A stretch of 42,856 nt of DNA from Paenibacillus sp. PL91. Lineage in GTDB: Bacteria; Bacillota; Bacilli; Paenibacillales; Paenibacillaceae. Below are positions 1 through 7,326 of this stretch, piece by piece; the first letter of the stretch is position 1; every line of letters starts with the position of its first letter. Location: assembly GCF_012935325.2 (NCBI RefSeq), contig NZ_JABBYG020000033.1, forward strand, positions 1 through 42,856, read 5' to 3'. The translations under genes were made by a program, and so were the position numbers. The notes under the pieces were generated by a model. That model was not told the origin of the DNA. It searched no databases and was given only the letters and a program-made list of their open reading frames with translations.

Positions 1-73
1 GGAAGTGGCTCAGCGGTAGAGCATCGCCTTGCCAAGGCGAGGGTCGCGGGTTCGATTCCCGTCTTCCGCTCCA
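1..73 (+). tRNA. tRNA-Gly (GCC), 5' end clipped by the window
   Basis: The D-arm (GGCTCAGCGGTAGAGC), an anticodon stem-loop with loop TTGCCAA (29-35) and anticodon GCC (31-33), the T-arm (GGGTTCGATTCCC) and an encoded 3' CCA (71-73) are all visible. The acceptor 3' strand TCTTCCGC needs GCGGAAG at the 5' end, but the window starts at GGAAG, so about two bases lie outside. A terminator follows within 15 bases, so this tRNA is the last in its transcript. Confidence 0.95.
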
Positions 74-86
74 ATTAACACATCCA

Positions 87-115
87 AAACACCTTGCATT
101 GCGAGGTGTTTTTTT
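87..115 (+). terminator. Intrinsic terminator after tRNA-Gly
   Basis: The stem AACACCT (88-94) / AGGTGTT (104-110) has a 9-base loop and is followed by a run of T. Confidence 0.85.
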
Positions 116-154
116 GTTATGTATAAGAGAATACGGTTGATGAGGGAGGTTGCC

Positions 155-748
155 ATGCGTAAATTAGTATTTTTTGTAGGAGGAGCTGGAGCGGGCAAGA
201 CGACGCTCGCGAAGGCAGTAGCGAAGAGGAGAGGCGTGGCCATTCTCGATATGGATACGGTGCTGCGACCGGCTGCAGTAGCGCTCATGACGCAAGCTGG
301 TCTTGATCCGAGCGACCGGGACTCTATCGCCTACAAAACGCTTTGCCGCGATTTAGGCTACCGGATTACGATGGATGCTGCGCTTGAGAACATCGCTATC
401 GGCGGGGATATATTTGTAATTGGGCCGTTTACGAAGGAAACGGAAACCCCGCATTGGATCGAGCAGGAGCTCGCTGCAATCGGGGCCTCGTTATTAGATG
501 TTGATGTAAAGGTTGTATTCGTCTATCTGCAGAATGATAAGCTCCATTACGAACGAATCGTTCAGAGAGGCTCAGCATTAGATCAATTCAAGCTGGACAA
601 CTGGACCGACTTTAGCCACTCGTTAGCAAGAAGAGAGCTGAAATGGAATCTTCCAGCGTCTTCCGTTCTTTATTTTGACAACTCAAATGGACTAGATGAG
701 CAATCGCTGGCAGAGCTGGAGCGGTTCGTATACGATGGCTCCTCCTAG
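155..748 (+). CDS. P-loop NTPase / kinase-like protein
   Basis: This protein of about 197 residues has a Walker A motif GGAGAGKTT close to the N-terminus (MRKLVFFVGGAGAGKTTLAK), followed by an LDMD segment typical of small P-loop kinases and zeta-toxin-like ATPases. The substrate is not recognisable. The start at 155 is chosen because GGGAGG lies 5 bases upstream; the frame is open further upstream into the tRNA, but a start there would overlap the tRNA. It ends 11 bases before the convergent DUF1648 gene. It is probably a soluble cytoplasmic phosphotransferase; an uncharacterised AAA ATPase is the fallback name. Confidence 0.8.
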   Translation: MRKLVFFVGGAGAGKTTLAKAVAKRRGVAILDMDTVLRPAAVALMTQAGLDPSDRDSIAYKTLCRDLGYRITMDAALENIAIGGDIFVIGPFTKETETPHWIEQELAAIGASLLDVDVKVVFVYLQNDKLHYERIVQRGSALDQFKLDNWTDFSHSLARRELKWNLPASSVLYFDNSNGLDEQSLAELERFVYDGSS

Positions 749-759
749 CCTGCTGATGG

Positions 760-2142
760 TTAAGGCTTGCGTGCAGCAAGCTCATCGTAGAGCTCTTTTG
801 TTTTAGCGGCGTCCTTTTCATTAAATATAACGTATAGATCGTCCAGCTGGACGAAAATGTACGGCGGTGAGTTTTTGAATACATATAGCTTGGCAGCTCC
901 GAGCTTCTCTAATGAGAAGTTGCCTCTGGCATAATCGGCCGTTGCCGTGCCATTTGTTCGGAAGCCGCTAGGGAGCTCGTTCTCAAGCGCCAGCCCCTTC
1001 ACAGCGCTCAGATCAAAGCTGTAATTGTACAGCGGGTATTCAATCGAAACGTTGCCGCTCTCTTCAATCGTGAACGCTGGGGACGTATGGTCGGACTGCA
1101 CAACAAACGCTGTCAGCGGAATGATGATAACAAGGGCAAGCACAATCCCGCCGTATTGAATCCATTTGCCGCCACGGGTGGCCATGTTGACCGTTGTCCC
1201 GATGCCGATACGTTTCGGCACCATGACCGCTTTATCATCCGGGTTAAAATAGGTGGAGCCGTTGATCCAATATGCATCATCATCGCTTAGAATAGCCTCG
1301 CCATCGGTCTCAGCCAGACTCACCTCTAAAGCACGCACCTTATTATGTACGAAGAAAATGCTGCCGAGCGGAACCAGCGACACCATGATGATGCCAATGA
1401 TCCATTGCGTAAAGCTAATGGAGCTTCCCTGCGTCAAAATCGTATAAGCGACAAAAGCGTTGATGCTCTCAAAAATAGCGAGGCTAGGCCATAAAATGGA
1501 CCAGTAGCGCCTTGCTGCGCTGTTGATAGCGGCATTAATATCCTGATTTTCGCTATACTCTTTTGTTTTCATATTGCCGAAAGCAGCGTATATGGCGTAT
1601 AAAATAACGGTCATCGCAAGTGATGCGAACCCGGTCAATTTTAAGAGCGGATCTGATTTAATAAAGGACAGAAGGATGGGGACGACGGATAAAAGAGCGG
1701 GAATCATGAACCAATAGGGGGAAGCAAGCGTTGATTTTTTTAAAAGCGATACTTTGGTGTCGATGCGGATCATCCGTTTTTCTCCGACAAACCATTGCTT
1801 TTCGCGTTTGAGGGCAGCAGCTTTGTGATGGATCTTGTTAAAGGGAAGCTTCGACGAATAAAGAAAAGCGGCAAACCAAAGAAACATGTAGCTAAGGGCT
1901 AATGAGAAATATTCGCCAAGCAGGAAGAATGGCGTCAAGGTAATCAACGCGATGAGCCCGTATATGGTGTACGCTTTTTTGTATTCGGACTGAAGCTGCT
2001 TAATTGCAGCATCCTCAAGAGCATCCGAAGGAAGCGAAACGCCGAATAAAATATGGTTGCTCGGCTGTGCTTGCTTCAGAAATATCACCATAATGAGGAT
2101 ATAAGCGATTGCGGCTGGTATGATCAAAAAAAGATTGTTCAT
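760..2142 (-). CDS. DUF1648/DUF5808 multi-pass membrane protein
   Basis: This 460-residue integral membrane protein has an N-terminal helix (LFLIIPAAIAYILIMVIF), paired helices around residues 55-95, further pairs in the middle, and one near 335-350. An Asp/Trp/Gly/Asn-rich stretch (DDAYWINGSTYFNPDD) followed by VPKRIGIG matches the DUF5808 pattern found in DUF1648 proteins. The C-terminal ~110 residues look extracytoplasmic and soluble. It lies 10 bases downstream of a GntR regulator with its own SD (TAGGAG), so the two form an operon. Such GntR/DUF1648 pairs are common in Firmicutes. The molecular function is unknown. Confidence 0.82.
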   Translation of the reverse strand: MNNLFLIIPAAIAYILIMVIFLKQAQPSNHILFGVSLPSDALEDAAIKQLQSEYKKAYTIYGLIALITLTPFFLLGEYFSLALSYMFLWFAAFLYSSKLPFNKIHHKAAALKREKQWFVGEKRMIRIDTKVSLLKKSTLASPYWFMIPALLSVVPILLSFIKSDPLLKLTGFASLAMTVILYAIYAAFGNMKTKEYSENQDINAAINSAARRYWSILWPSLAIFESINAFVAYTILTQGSSISFTQWIIGIIMVSLVPLGSIFFVHNKVRALEVSLAETDGEAILSDDDAYWINGSTYFNPDDKAVMVPKRIGIGTTVNMATRGGKWIQYGGIVLALVIIIPLTAFVVQSDHTSPAFTIEESGNVSIEYPLYNYSFDLSAVKGLALENELPSGFRTNGTATADYARGNFSLEKLGAAKLYVFKNSPPYIFVQLDDLYVIFNEKDAAKTKELYDELAARKP

Positions 2143-2152
2143 GAAAACACTC

Positions 2153-2548
2153 CTATTCTGGCAGGGGATGATGTTTGCTGGCTGCGTCAGTAAAGATGTT
2201 TGAGCAAATTTGCATAAATTCCTCTTGCCCGACGCCCTTCAGGCTGGCCTCCGATATGACAAGCTTTAATTCACGCTCAAGCTTCTGGATGAAGTCGGCT
2301 TGCTTGCCCCATACTGTGGACACTTTGGCGCCATGTCTTCTGTCAATGGATATGAACCCCTCGTTTTTCAAAATGGCATAGGCTTTGTTCACCGTCATAG
2401 CATTAACGCCCAAATCATCGGCGAGCTGCCTTACCGTTGGCAATTTCTCGCCGTACTCCAGACCGCCTACACCAATTCCGATGACGATTTGGTTGCGGAG
2501 CTGGACGTAGATCGGTATTCCGCTGTTGTAATCAAGCTTCATAATCAT
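2153..2548 (-). CDS. GntR family transcriptional regulator (YtrA/YhcF type)
   Basis: This 131-residue protein has an N-terminal winged helix-turn-helix with the GntR signature (IPIYVQLRNQI, then GEKLPTVRQLADDLGVNAMT and VNKAYAILKNEGFI). Only a short C-terminal helical tail follows, as in the YtrA subfamily, which has no large effector domain. The ATG at 2548 follows AAGGGGTG at good spacing. It is the first gene of an operon with the DUF1648 membrane protein. A perfect inverted repeat on its own -10 box suggests autorepression, which is inference from position. Confidence 0.93.
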   Translation of the reverse strand: MIMKLDYNSGIPIYVQLRNQIVIGIGVGGLEYGEKLPTVRQLADDLGVNAMTVNKAYAILKNEGFISIDRRHGAKVSTVWGKQADFIQKLERELKLVISEASLKGVGQEEFMQICSNIFTDAASKHHPLPE

Positions 2549-2576
2549 CGGATCACCCCTTCTAACAAAGTATTAA

Positions 2577-2616
2577 TTGTATTAGAAATAGTAATACAAA
2601 TCATGCGGGTTGTCAA
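2577..2616 (-). promoter_or_regulatory. Sigma-A promoter with overlapping operator for the GntR operon
   Basis: On the minus strand, -35 TTGACA (2616-2611) and -10 TACTAT (2593-2588) are separated by exactly 17 bases. A perfect inverted repeat TTGTATTA / TAATACAA (2577-2584 and 2592-2599, 7-base spacer) covers the -10 box, as expected for a GntR repressor operator. Confidence 0.8.
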
Positions 2617-2744
2617 AAATCCATACGAGTTTGCTTGGACAGGCATACCCTAAAATAGCTATAATAAGCAGTAGCGGATTTTCTTTTCCAATTATTAATA
2701 GCCTAAATCTTTCATCTAATAAATGACCTCAAGGAGAGACTTTA

Positions 2745-3749
2745 ATGACGACTACCATTCGATTTGGCATTATCGGAACGAACTGGATTACAGAGCAATT
2801 TATCGATGCGGCAAGCGAGGTTGAAGGCTTTAAGCTTTCGGCCGTCTATTCGCGCTCATCAGAAACGGCTGAAGCCTTTGCAGCAAAGCATGGCATTGCT
2901 GATTCCTATACGGACCTGGAGGAGATGGCGGCTAGCGGACAGATCGATGCGGTCTATATTGCGAGCCCTAACTCGTTCCACGCTAGACATGCGATTGCTT
3001 GCATGAATCATGGGATACATGTGCTCTGCGAGAAGCCAATCGCTTCGAACGCGCATGAGTTGCGCCAAATGGTTGCCGCAGCCAAAGAAAACGGCGTACT
3101 GCTGATGGAGGCGCTGAAGTCGACGCTGCTTCCGAGCTTCAAGGCGGTGCAGGACAATCTACATAAACTGGGAGAGGTACGGCGCTATTTTGCAAACTAC
3201 TGCCAATACTCTTCGAGATACGATGCTTATAAGGCAGGTACGGTGCTTAACGCCTTTAATCCGGTGTTCTCGAATGGAGCGCTAATGGATCTTGGCATTT
3301 ACTGCATCTATCCGCTTGTGGCATTATTCGGCAAGCCAGACGCGATTAAAGCAACGGGCGTTATGCTGGAATCCGGCGTTGACGGCGAAGGCAGCATCGT
3401 GCTGCAATATGCAAGCATGGATGCGGTTATTATGTATTCGAAAATTACCCACTCCTCGCTGCCTTCCGAAATCCAAGGGGAAAGCGGAAGCATCGTCATT
3501 GATAAAATCAGCGAGCCCGGGAAAATTGGAATCCAGTACCGCAATGGATCGGCAGAGGACCTTTCGCAGCAGACAAACAGCAAATCGATGTATTACGAAG
3601 CGAAGGAATTTATCGAGCTGATTAAAGCCGGACGTACAGAGTCCACCGTAAATACTTTTGAAAATTCGCTTACGACGCTGGAAATTATGGATGAGGCGCG
3701 AAAGCAAATTGGACTTGTATACCCAGCGGATGCAGCGGCATTCCAATAA
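2745..3749 (+). CDS. Gfo/Idh/MocA family oxidoreductase
   Basis: This 334-residue protein has an N-terminal Rossmann fold (RFGIIGTNWI), the conserved VYIASPNSFHARHA segment, and the family signature CEKPIA near residue 97, followed by the C-terminal alpha/beta domain. Family members are NAD(P)-dependent sugar or polyol dehydrogenases such as inositol 2-dehydrogenase-like enzymes; the substrate cannot be read from sequence. The ATG is preceded by AAGGAGAG. It is monocistronic, with a strong terminator directly after. Confidence 0.92.
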   Translation: MTTTIRFGIIGTNWITEQFIDAASEVEGFKLSAVYSRSSETAEAFAAKHGIADSYTDLEEMAASGQIDAVYIASPNSFHARHAIACMNHGIHVLCEKPIASNAHELRQMVAAAKENGVLLMEALKSTLLPSFKAVQDNLHKLGEVRRYFANYCQYSSRYDAYKAGTVLNAFNPVFSNGALMDLGIYCIYPLVALFGKPDAIKATGVMLESGVDGEGSIVLQYASMDAVIMYSKITHSSLPSEIQGESGSIVIDKISEPGKIGIQYRNGSAEDLSQQTNSKSMYYEAKEFIELIKAGRTESTVNTFENSLTTLEIMDEARKQIGLVYPADAAAFQ

Positions 3750-3762
3750 AGACACCTATGAG

Positions 3763-3798
3763 AAACGAAGCGGCGCGCAGCTGCTTCGTTTTTTTTTC
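3763..3798 (+). terminator. Intrinsic terminator after the Gfo/Idh/MocA gene
   Basis: The stem AACGAAGC (3764-3771) / GCTTCGTT (3783-3790) runs into a T-tract. Confidence 0.85.
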
Positions 3799-3835
3799 GC
3801 TGCGAGCCAAGACCATTTACCTATTTATTGTAAAA

Positions 3836-3874
3836 GACATTGACAACGGTTTTTAATAATGTCATTATGATAAT
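3836..3874 (+). promoter_or_regulatory. Promoter of the NAD+ operon with palindromic operator candidate
   Basis: The -35 TTGACA (3840-3845) and -10-like CATTAT (3863-3868) are 17 bases apart. A perfect 13-bp palindrome ATAATG-T-CATTAT (3856-3868) covers the -10. A second inverted pair, GACATT (3836-3841) / AATGTC (3858-3863), spans the promoter with half-sites 22 bp apart, about two helical turns. NrtR proteins usually regulate NAD genes, often including their own operon, so either repeat is a candidate NrtR box. Confidence 0.6.
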
Positions 3875-3913
3875 ATCAAATCGAAACAACATTCGAATCG
3901 GGAGAGAAAAAAG

Positions 3914-4678
3914 ATGGCTGAACATGAAGCGAATTATTCCGCAAGCCATTACCGCACGCCAGACGGCGCTCCTTCAGATATTGTGATCTTTACGATCGTA
4001 TCAACGGAGAAGCAGTCGGCCAAGAAGGCTTTGCCTACGAGGGAATTGCAGGTACTGCTGATACAACGTAACATTTGGCCGTTTGAAGGCAAATGGGCGC
4101 TGCCGGGCGGCTTCACGAAGGAGAACGAGACGGTATACGATTGCGCGAGGCGTGAGCTGCAGGAGGAGACGGCAGTTGAGGATGTTCATATCGAATATTT
4201 TAACGTATACAGCGCGCCCGGCCGTGATCCGCGGGGCTGGATCATATCCCATGCGTTTCTGGCGCTCGTTAATGAGCGGGTTCTTGCGAACAGAGCAGCG
4301 GCAGTCGATGCCTCGGATGTGCAATTGTTTACAGTAGAGGAAGCCCTCAAGATGGATCTGGCTTTTGACCATAAGCAAATTTTGACCGACGCGCTGCAAG
4401 GGATTCGCAAGAAGATGCTCACGACGACAATTGCGAAGGAGTTTTTGCCAGAGGAATTTACGCTTAGCGAGCTGTACCAGGTCATTCAGACGGTCGTTCC
4501 AGACTTTGAGGAGCCGAACTTTATTCGCAAGCTGACGTCGACGAAGAGCCGCAGCACGATCATCGAGGAAGCGACGGACGGGGACGGCATGGCGAAGCAG
4601 TCGAAGCAGTATTCGCAGCGAGCGGCTCAGCTGTACCGTTTTACGAAGGAAGAACCAAGGTTGTCTATCTATAGCTAG
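3914..4678 (+). CDS. NrtR-like Nudix-domain transcriptional regulator
   Basis: The 254-residue protein has an N-terminal Nudix fold followed by a winged-helix region. The Nudix box (about residues 65-87, starting GGFTKENE and ending RELQEETAV) keeps the catalytic Arg and three Glu but has Ala where the last Gly is usual. The C-terminal part (LPEEFTLSELYQVIQTVV, then NFIRKL) matches the wHTH of NrtR, a family of NAD-metabolism repressors whose Nudix domain binds ADP-ribose or related ligands. The final ~45 residues are a charged tail. It leads an operon with prs-like and NAMPT-like genes, which fits NrtR control. Because the catalytic Glu residues remain, ADP-ribose hydrolysis cannot be excluded. 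The alternative is a plain Nudix hydrolase. Confidence 0.85.
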   Translation: MAEHEANYSASHYRTPDGAPSDIVIFTIVSTEKQSAKKALPTRELQVLLIQRNIWPFEGKWALPGGFTKENETVYDCARRELQEETAVEDVHIEYFNVYSAPGRDPRGWIISHAFLALVNERVLANRAAAVDASDVQLFTVEEALKMDLAFDHKQILTDALQGIRKKMLTTTIAKEFLPEEFTLSELYQVIQTVVPDFEEPNFIRKLTSTKSRSTIIEEATDGDGMAKQSKQYSQRAAQLYRFTKEEPRLSIYS

Positions 4679-4701
4679 ATGCTGATGAGGAGAGTGGCGG
4701 C

Positions 4702-5511
4702 ATGTTGAAGTTTAATGGAGTGGAGCTTGGTTTAAAGCAGTTCCCAAACGGCGAGACGCTTGTGAACGGAGATGAGATTTTAACGCATATGGCGGATTTC
4801 AATACGATCATCTGGAAGTATGAGGATGACGGCGATCTCATTAAGCTTATGTTCGTTAAGAGCTACCTCGATGATCGGAGAGTCAAAAGCACGCTGACGA
4901 TTTATTATTTGCCGTACAGCCGGATGGATCGAGTGGAAGGTACGTCCGCATTTACGTTAAAATATACGGCCGGCTTCATCAATAGCTTGAATTTTGAATC
5001 CGTGACGATTATCGAGCCGCATTCGGATGTATCGCTCGCGCTGATCGACCGAAGCATCGGAAAGTATCCGACGATCCAGCTGCTGGAGCAGGTTGCTGCC
5101 GAGGTAGGCTTTGATCCTGAGAAGGACTACTTATTTTTCCCAGACGCAGGCGCGCAGAAGCGGTACAGCAAGGTTCAGGGATATAAGCAGCTGGTAGGCT
5201 TTAAAGCGAGAGACTTCCAGACGGGACAGATCAAGAGCCTTGATGTAGTCGGGAATGTAGACGGTGCAGGCTTTAAAGCGATCATCGTCGATGACCTTTG
5301 CTCTTATGGCGGTACGTTTATGCTTAGCGCGGAGAAGCTGAAGGAAATCGGAGCCACACATATTTATTTGCTGGTAGGGCATTGTGAAAATTCGATATAC
5401 AAAGGAAAAATATTGGATTCGGCTCTCATCGATAAGGTGTATACGACCGATACGATACTAGGCAAGGCAGAGCATCATAAAATTCACGTATTCGAAATGG
5501 GAGGCCTATAA
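4702..5511 (+). CDS. PRPP-synthetase-like protein (Prs or ADP-ribose pyrophosphate synthetase)
   Basis: This 269-residue protein is clearly shorter than housekeeping Prs (about 315). It keeps FPNGE near residue 16, the YLPYSRMDRVEG segment of the ATP/ribose-phosphate site, and a PRPP-binding loop IVDDLCSYGGTF near residue 200 in place of the usual VDDxIDTxGT. The downstream gene begins one base after its stop. Short Prs-like proteins next to NAMPT-like proteins are the hallmark of phage NARP1, where the Prs homologue (Adps) pyrophosphorylates ADP-ribose. Whether this protein makes PRPP for NMN synthesis or ADP-ribose pyrophosphate for direct NAD+ synthesis cannot be settled from sequence. The SD is GAGGAGAG, 23 bases after the regulator stop. 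Confidence 0.85.
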   Translation: MLKFNGVELGLKQFPNGETLVNGDEILTHMADFNTIIWKYEDDGDLIKLMFVKSYLDDRRVKSTLTIYYLPYSRMDRVEGTSAFTLKYTAGFINSLNFESVTIIEPHSDVSLALIDRSIGKYPTIQLLEQVAAEVGFDPEKDYLFFPDAGAQKRYSKVQGYKQLVGFKARDFQTGQIKSLDVVGNVDGAGFKAIIVDDLCSYGGTFMLSAEKLKEIGATHIYLLVGHCENSIYKGKILDSALIDKVYTTDTILGKAEHHKIHVFEMGGL

Positions 5512-5512
5512 G

Positions 5513-6997
5513 ATGACTCAAACATTCGTTTATCCAGCTACGCTGTTGTGTGATTTTTACAAGGTGAGCCACAAAAATCAGTATCCAAAAGGAACGGAGC
5601 TCGTCTACTCGACCTGGACCGCACGTACGAGCCGTTTGGACGCTATTAACGAGGTTGTTGCGTTTGGTTTCCAATCGTTTATTAAACAATATTTGATCGA
5701 ATATTTTAACGAGCATTTCTTTGCTAGAACGAAAGATGAAGTCGCAGCGGAGTACAAACGTGTTATTCAGTATGCGCTTGGGGTTGCGGAGCCTGATGCC
5801 TCGCACATTGAGGAGCTGCATGATCTGGGCTATTTACCGGTGAAGATCAAAGCGATCAAAGAAGGCGCCCTCGTTCCGATAAGAGTGCCGATGCTGACGA
5901 TCGAGAATACGAAGCCGGAATTTTTCTGGCTTACGAATTATTTGGAGACGTTGATGTCGTGCCAGCTATGGATGCCGGCTACGAGCGCTACGCTGGCTTT
6001 TGAATATCGCAAAATCTTAGAGGCCTACGCGCTCAAAACAAATGGTGATACGTCGGGCGTGCCGTTCCAAGGACATGACTTCTCGATGCGGGGAATGGGC
6101 GCACTGGAATCGGCGCTTGGCAGCAGCGCGGGACATTTGATCTCGTTTACGGGAACGGACACGATACCGGCTATTTTATATATGGAAAATTACTATAACG
6201 CAAATATCGAGAAGGAATTGGTCGGCACTTCGATTCCTGCAACGGAGCACAGCGTCATGTGCGCGCATGGCCGAGACGAAATGGCTTCGTACCGTTATTT
6301 AATTAAAGAGGTGTATCCAAGCGGCTTCGTATCGATCGTATCGGATACTTGGGATTTGTGGAGCGTACTGGATATCGTTATCCGCGGCTTGAAGGAAGAC
6401 ATTATGAGCAGGGACGGCAAGGTGGTCATACGGCCAGACAGCGGCGATCCGGTTAAGATCATTTGCGGCGACCCGGACGGAGGGAGCGAGTTCGAGCGTA
6501 AAGGCGTTATTGAAATACTGTGGGATATTTTTGGCGGGACGGTTACGGAGAAGGGCTACAAGCAGCTCGACAGCCACATTGGCGCAATATACGGCGATGC
6601 GATTACGATTTCGCGCTGCCGCGAAATTTGCGAGAGGCTGGAGCGCAAAGGCTTCGCTTCGACGAATATGGTGTATGGCATCGGCTCGTTTACGTACCAA
6701 TACAATACCCGTGATACGTTCGGCTTCGCTTTAAAATCGACCTTTACGATTGTGAATGGCGAGGAGCGCAAAATTTATAAAGATCCAAAAACCGATAACG
6801 GCGTGAAAAAATCGCAAACAGGTTTAGTGCTCGTGACGGAGCAGGATGGTAAGCTTAGCTTTATGGATAATCTAAGTGCTGCGCAATACGAGGCGCGTGC
6901 GGATGAAGATCAGCTTGAAGTGGTGTTTGCGGATGGGAAGCTGGTTCGGGATCATACACTAGCAGAGGTACGTTCGAACTTATTAGGTCAATTATAA
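5513..6997 (+). CDS. nadV: Nicotinamide phosphoribosyltransferase family protein (NadV/NAMPT or Namat)
   Basis: The 494-residue length equals human NAMPT (491). Conserved active-site features are DFYKVSH near the N-terminus (NAMPT Tyr18 region), HDFSMRG (Phe193 region), TGTDT with Asp216 (human Asp219, nicotinamide specificity), TEHS with His246 (human His247, the phosphorylated catalytic His), and IRPDSGDP with Arg307 (human Arg311). It is a type II PRTase of the nicotinamide family, not the nicotinate family. It normally makes NMN from nicotinamide and PRPP; the NARP1 homologue (Namat) joins nicotinamide to ADP-ribose pyrophosphate to give NAD+. It is translationally coupled to the Prs-like gene (1-base gap, SD GGGAGG). 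No terminator is clear behind it. Confidence 0.9.
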   Translation: MTQTFVYPATLLCDFYKVSHKNQYPKGTELVYSTWTARTSRLDAINEVVAFGFQSFIKQYLIEYFNEHFFARTKDEVAAEYKRVIQYALGVAEPDASHIEELHDLGYLPVKIKAIKEGALVPIRVPMLTIENTKPEFFWLTNYLETLMSCQLWMPATSATLAFEYRKILEAYALKTNGDTSGVPFQGHDFSMRGMGALESALGSSAGHLISFTGTDTIPAILYMENYYNANIEKELVGTSIPATEHSVMCAHGRDEMASYRYLIKEVYPSGFVSIVSDTWDLWSVLDIVIRGLKEDIMSRDGKVVIRPDSGDPVKIICGDPDGGSEFERKGVIEILWDIFGGTVTEKGYKQLDSHIGAIYGDAITISRCREICERLERKGFASTNMVYGIGSFTYQYNTRDTFGFALKSTFTIVNGEERKIYKDPKTDNGVKKSQTGLVLVTEQDGKLSFMDNLSAAQYEARADEDQLEVVFADGKLVRDHTLAEVRSNLLGQL

Positions 6998-7059
6998 AAT
7001 ATTCGTGTGATTGCGTCGCGCGGAACGATTGATGCCTTATTGGAAAATTTCTAAAAAGG

Positions 7060-7089
7060 TTGACAGATGCTGGGTGACGAGCGTATTAT
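7060..7089 (+). promoter_or_regulatory. Promoter of the rtcB leader
   Basis: The -35 TTGACA (7060-7065) and -10 TATTAT (7084-7089) have an 18-base spacer. The expected transcript starts near 7096 and separates rtcB from the upstream NAD operon. Confidence 0.8.
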
Positions 7090-7121
7090 GATGTAAATCA
7101 AATGAAAGGAGGCCGATGAAC

Positions 7122-7208
7122 ATGTACGAACAAAATTCAGCATTTAACGCAGCATTATATAGCAAGTCCATTTCATCGGCCTCAGCGGGGCCTGTGACTG
7201 TTTTCTAA
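7122..7208 (+). CDS. Putative 28-residue leader peptide ahead of rtcB
   Basis: ATG at 7122 follows a near-perfect SD (AAAGGAGG, 7105-7112) and opens 28 codons ending at TAA 7206-7208. The SD and start codon lie in the left arm of the P1 stem, so folding would block translation, and a translating ribosome would unzip P1. The peptide is Ser/Ala-rich and ends AGPVTVF; no regulatory codon run is obvious. It may be a true leader peptide or a by-product of a purine-rich structured RNA. Confidence 0.35.
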   Translation: MYEQNSAFNAALYSKSISSASAGPVTVF

Positions 7209-7260
7209 AATTTTGCATGCTGAAGGCTAGCAAGGTTTAGGAAACAAAGGCGCTAGCAAA

Positions 7261-7293
7261 GCCATGGACATTTTTAAGGTCCATGGCTTTTTT
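7261..7293 (+). terminator. Terminator/attenuator before rtcB
   Basis: The perfect 9-bp stem GCCATGGAC (7261-7269) / GTCCATGGC (7279-7287) is followed by a T-run. It lies after the leader promoter and before rtcB, so read-through must be regulated. An upstream GTCCAT (7166-7171) could pair with ATGGAC of the left arm as a weak 6-bp anti-terminator. Confidence 0.8.
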
Positions 7294-7326
7294 GTGTTCA
7301 TTTGAATATAAGGAGTTTTTACCGTT

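Larger units (their letters stand above)
7096..7295 (+). promoter_or_regulatory. Structured leader RNA with terminator upstream of rtcB
   Basis: A perfect 12-bp inverted repeat, GAGGCCGATGAA (7109-7120) / TTCATCGGCCTC (7172-7183), forms a long stem P1. Its right arm can instead pair with the next bases as GGCCTC-AGC-GGGGCC (7178-7192, one U-G pair). TTCAGCAT inside the P1 loop (7136-7143) is fully complementary to ATGCTGAA outside it (7217-7224), a possible pseudoknot. GCTAGC occurs at 7226-7231 and 7252-7257 and could close another stem. The leader ends in a strong terminator 25 bases before the rtcB SD. No known riboswitch or T-box motif was recognised. The layout indicates attenuation, either RNA-sensed or driven by the leader ORF. 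Confidence 0.65.

Noticed and set aside
765..781. Hairpin GCTTGC/GCAAGC as terminator of the P-loop gene
   Set aside because: It lies within the 3' coding end of the convergent gene and has no T-run on either strand.
7096..7295. T-box riboswitch upstream of rtcB
   Set aside because: No T-box consensus (GGTGGNACCGCG-like) or specifier loop is visible.
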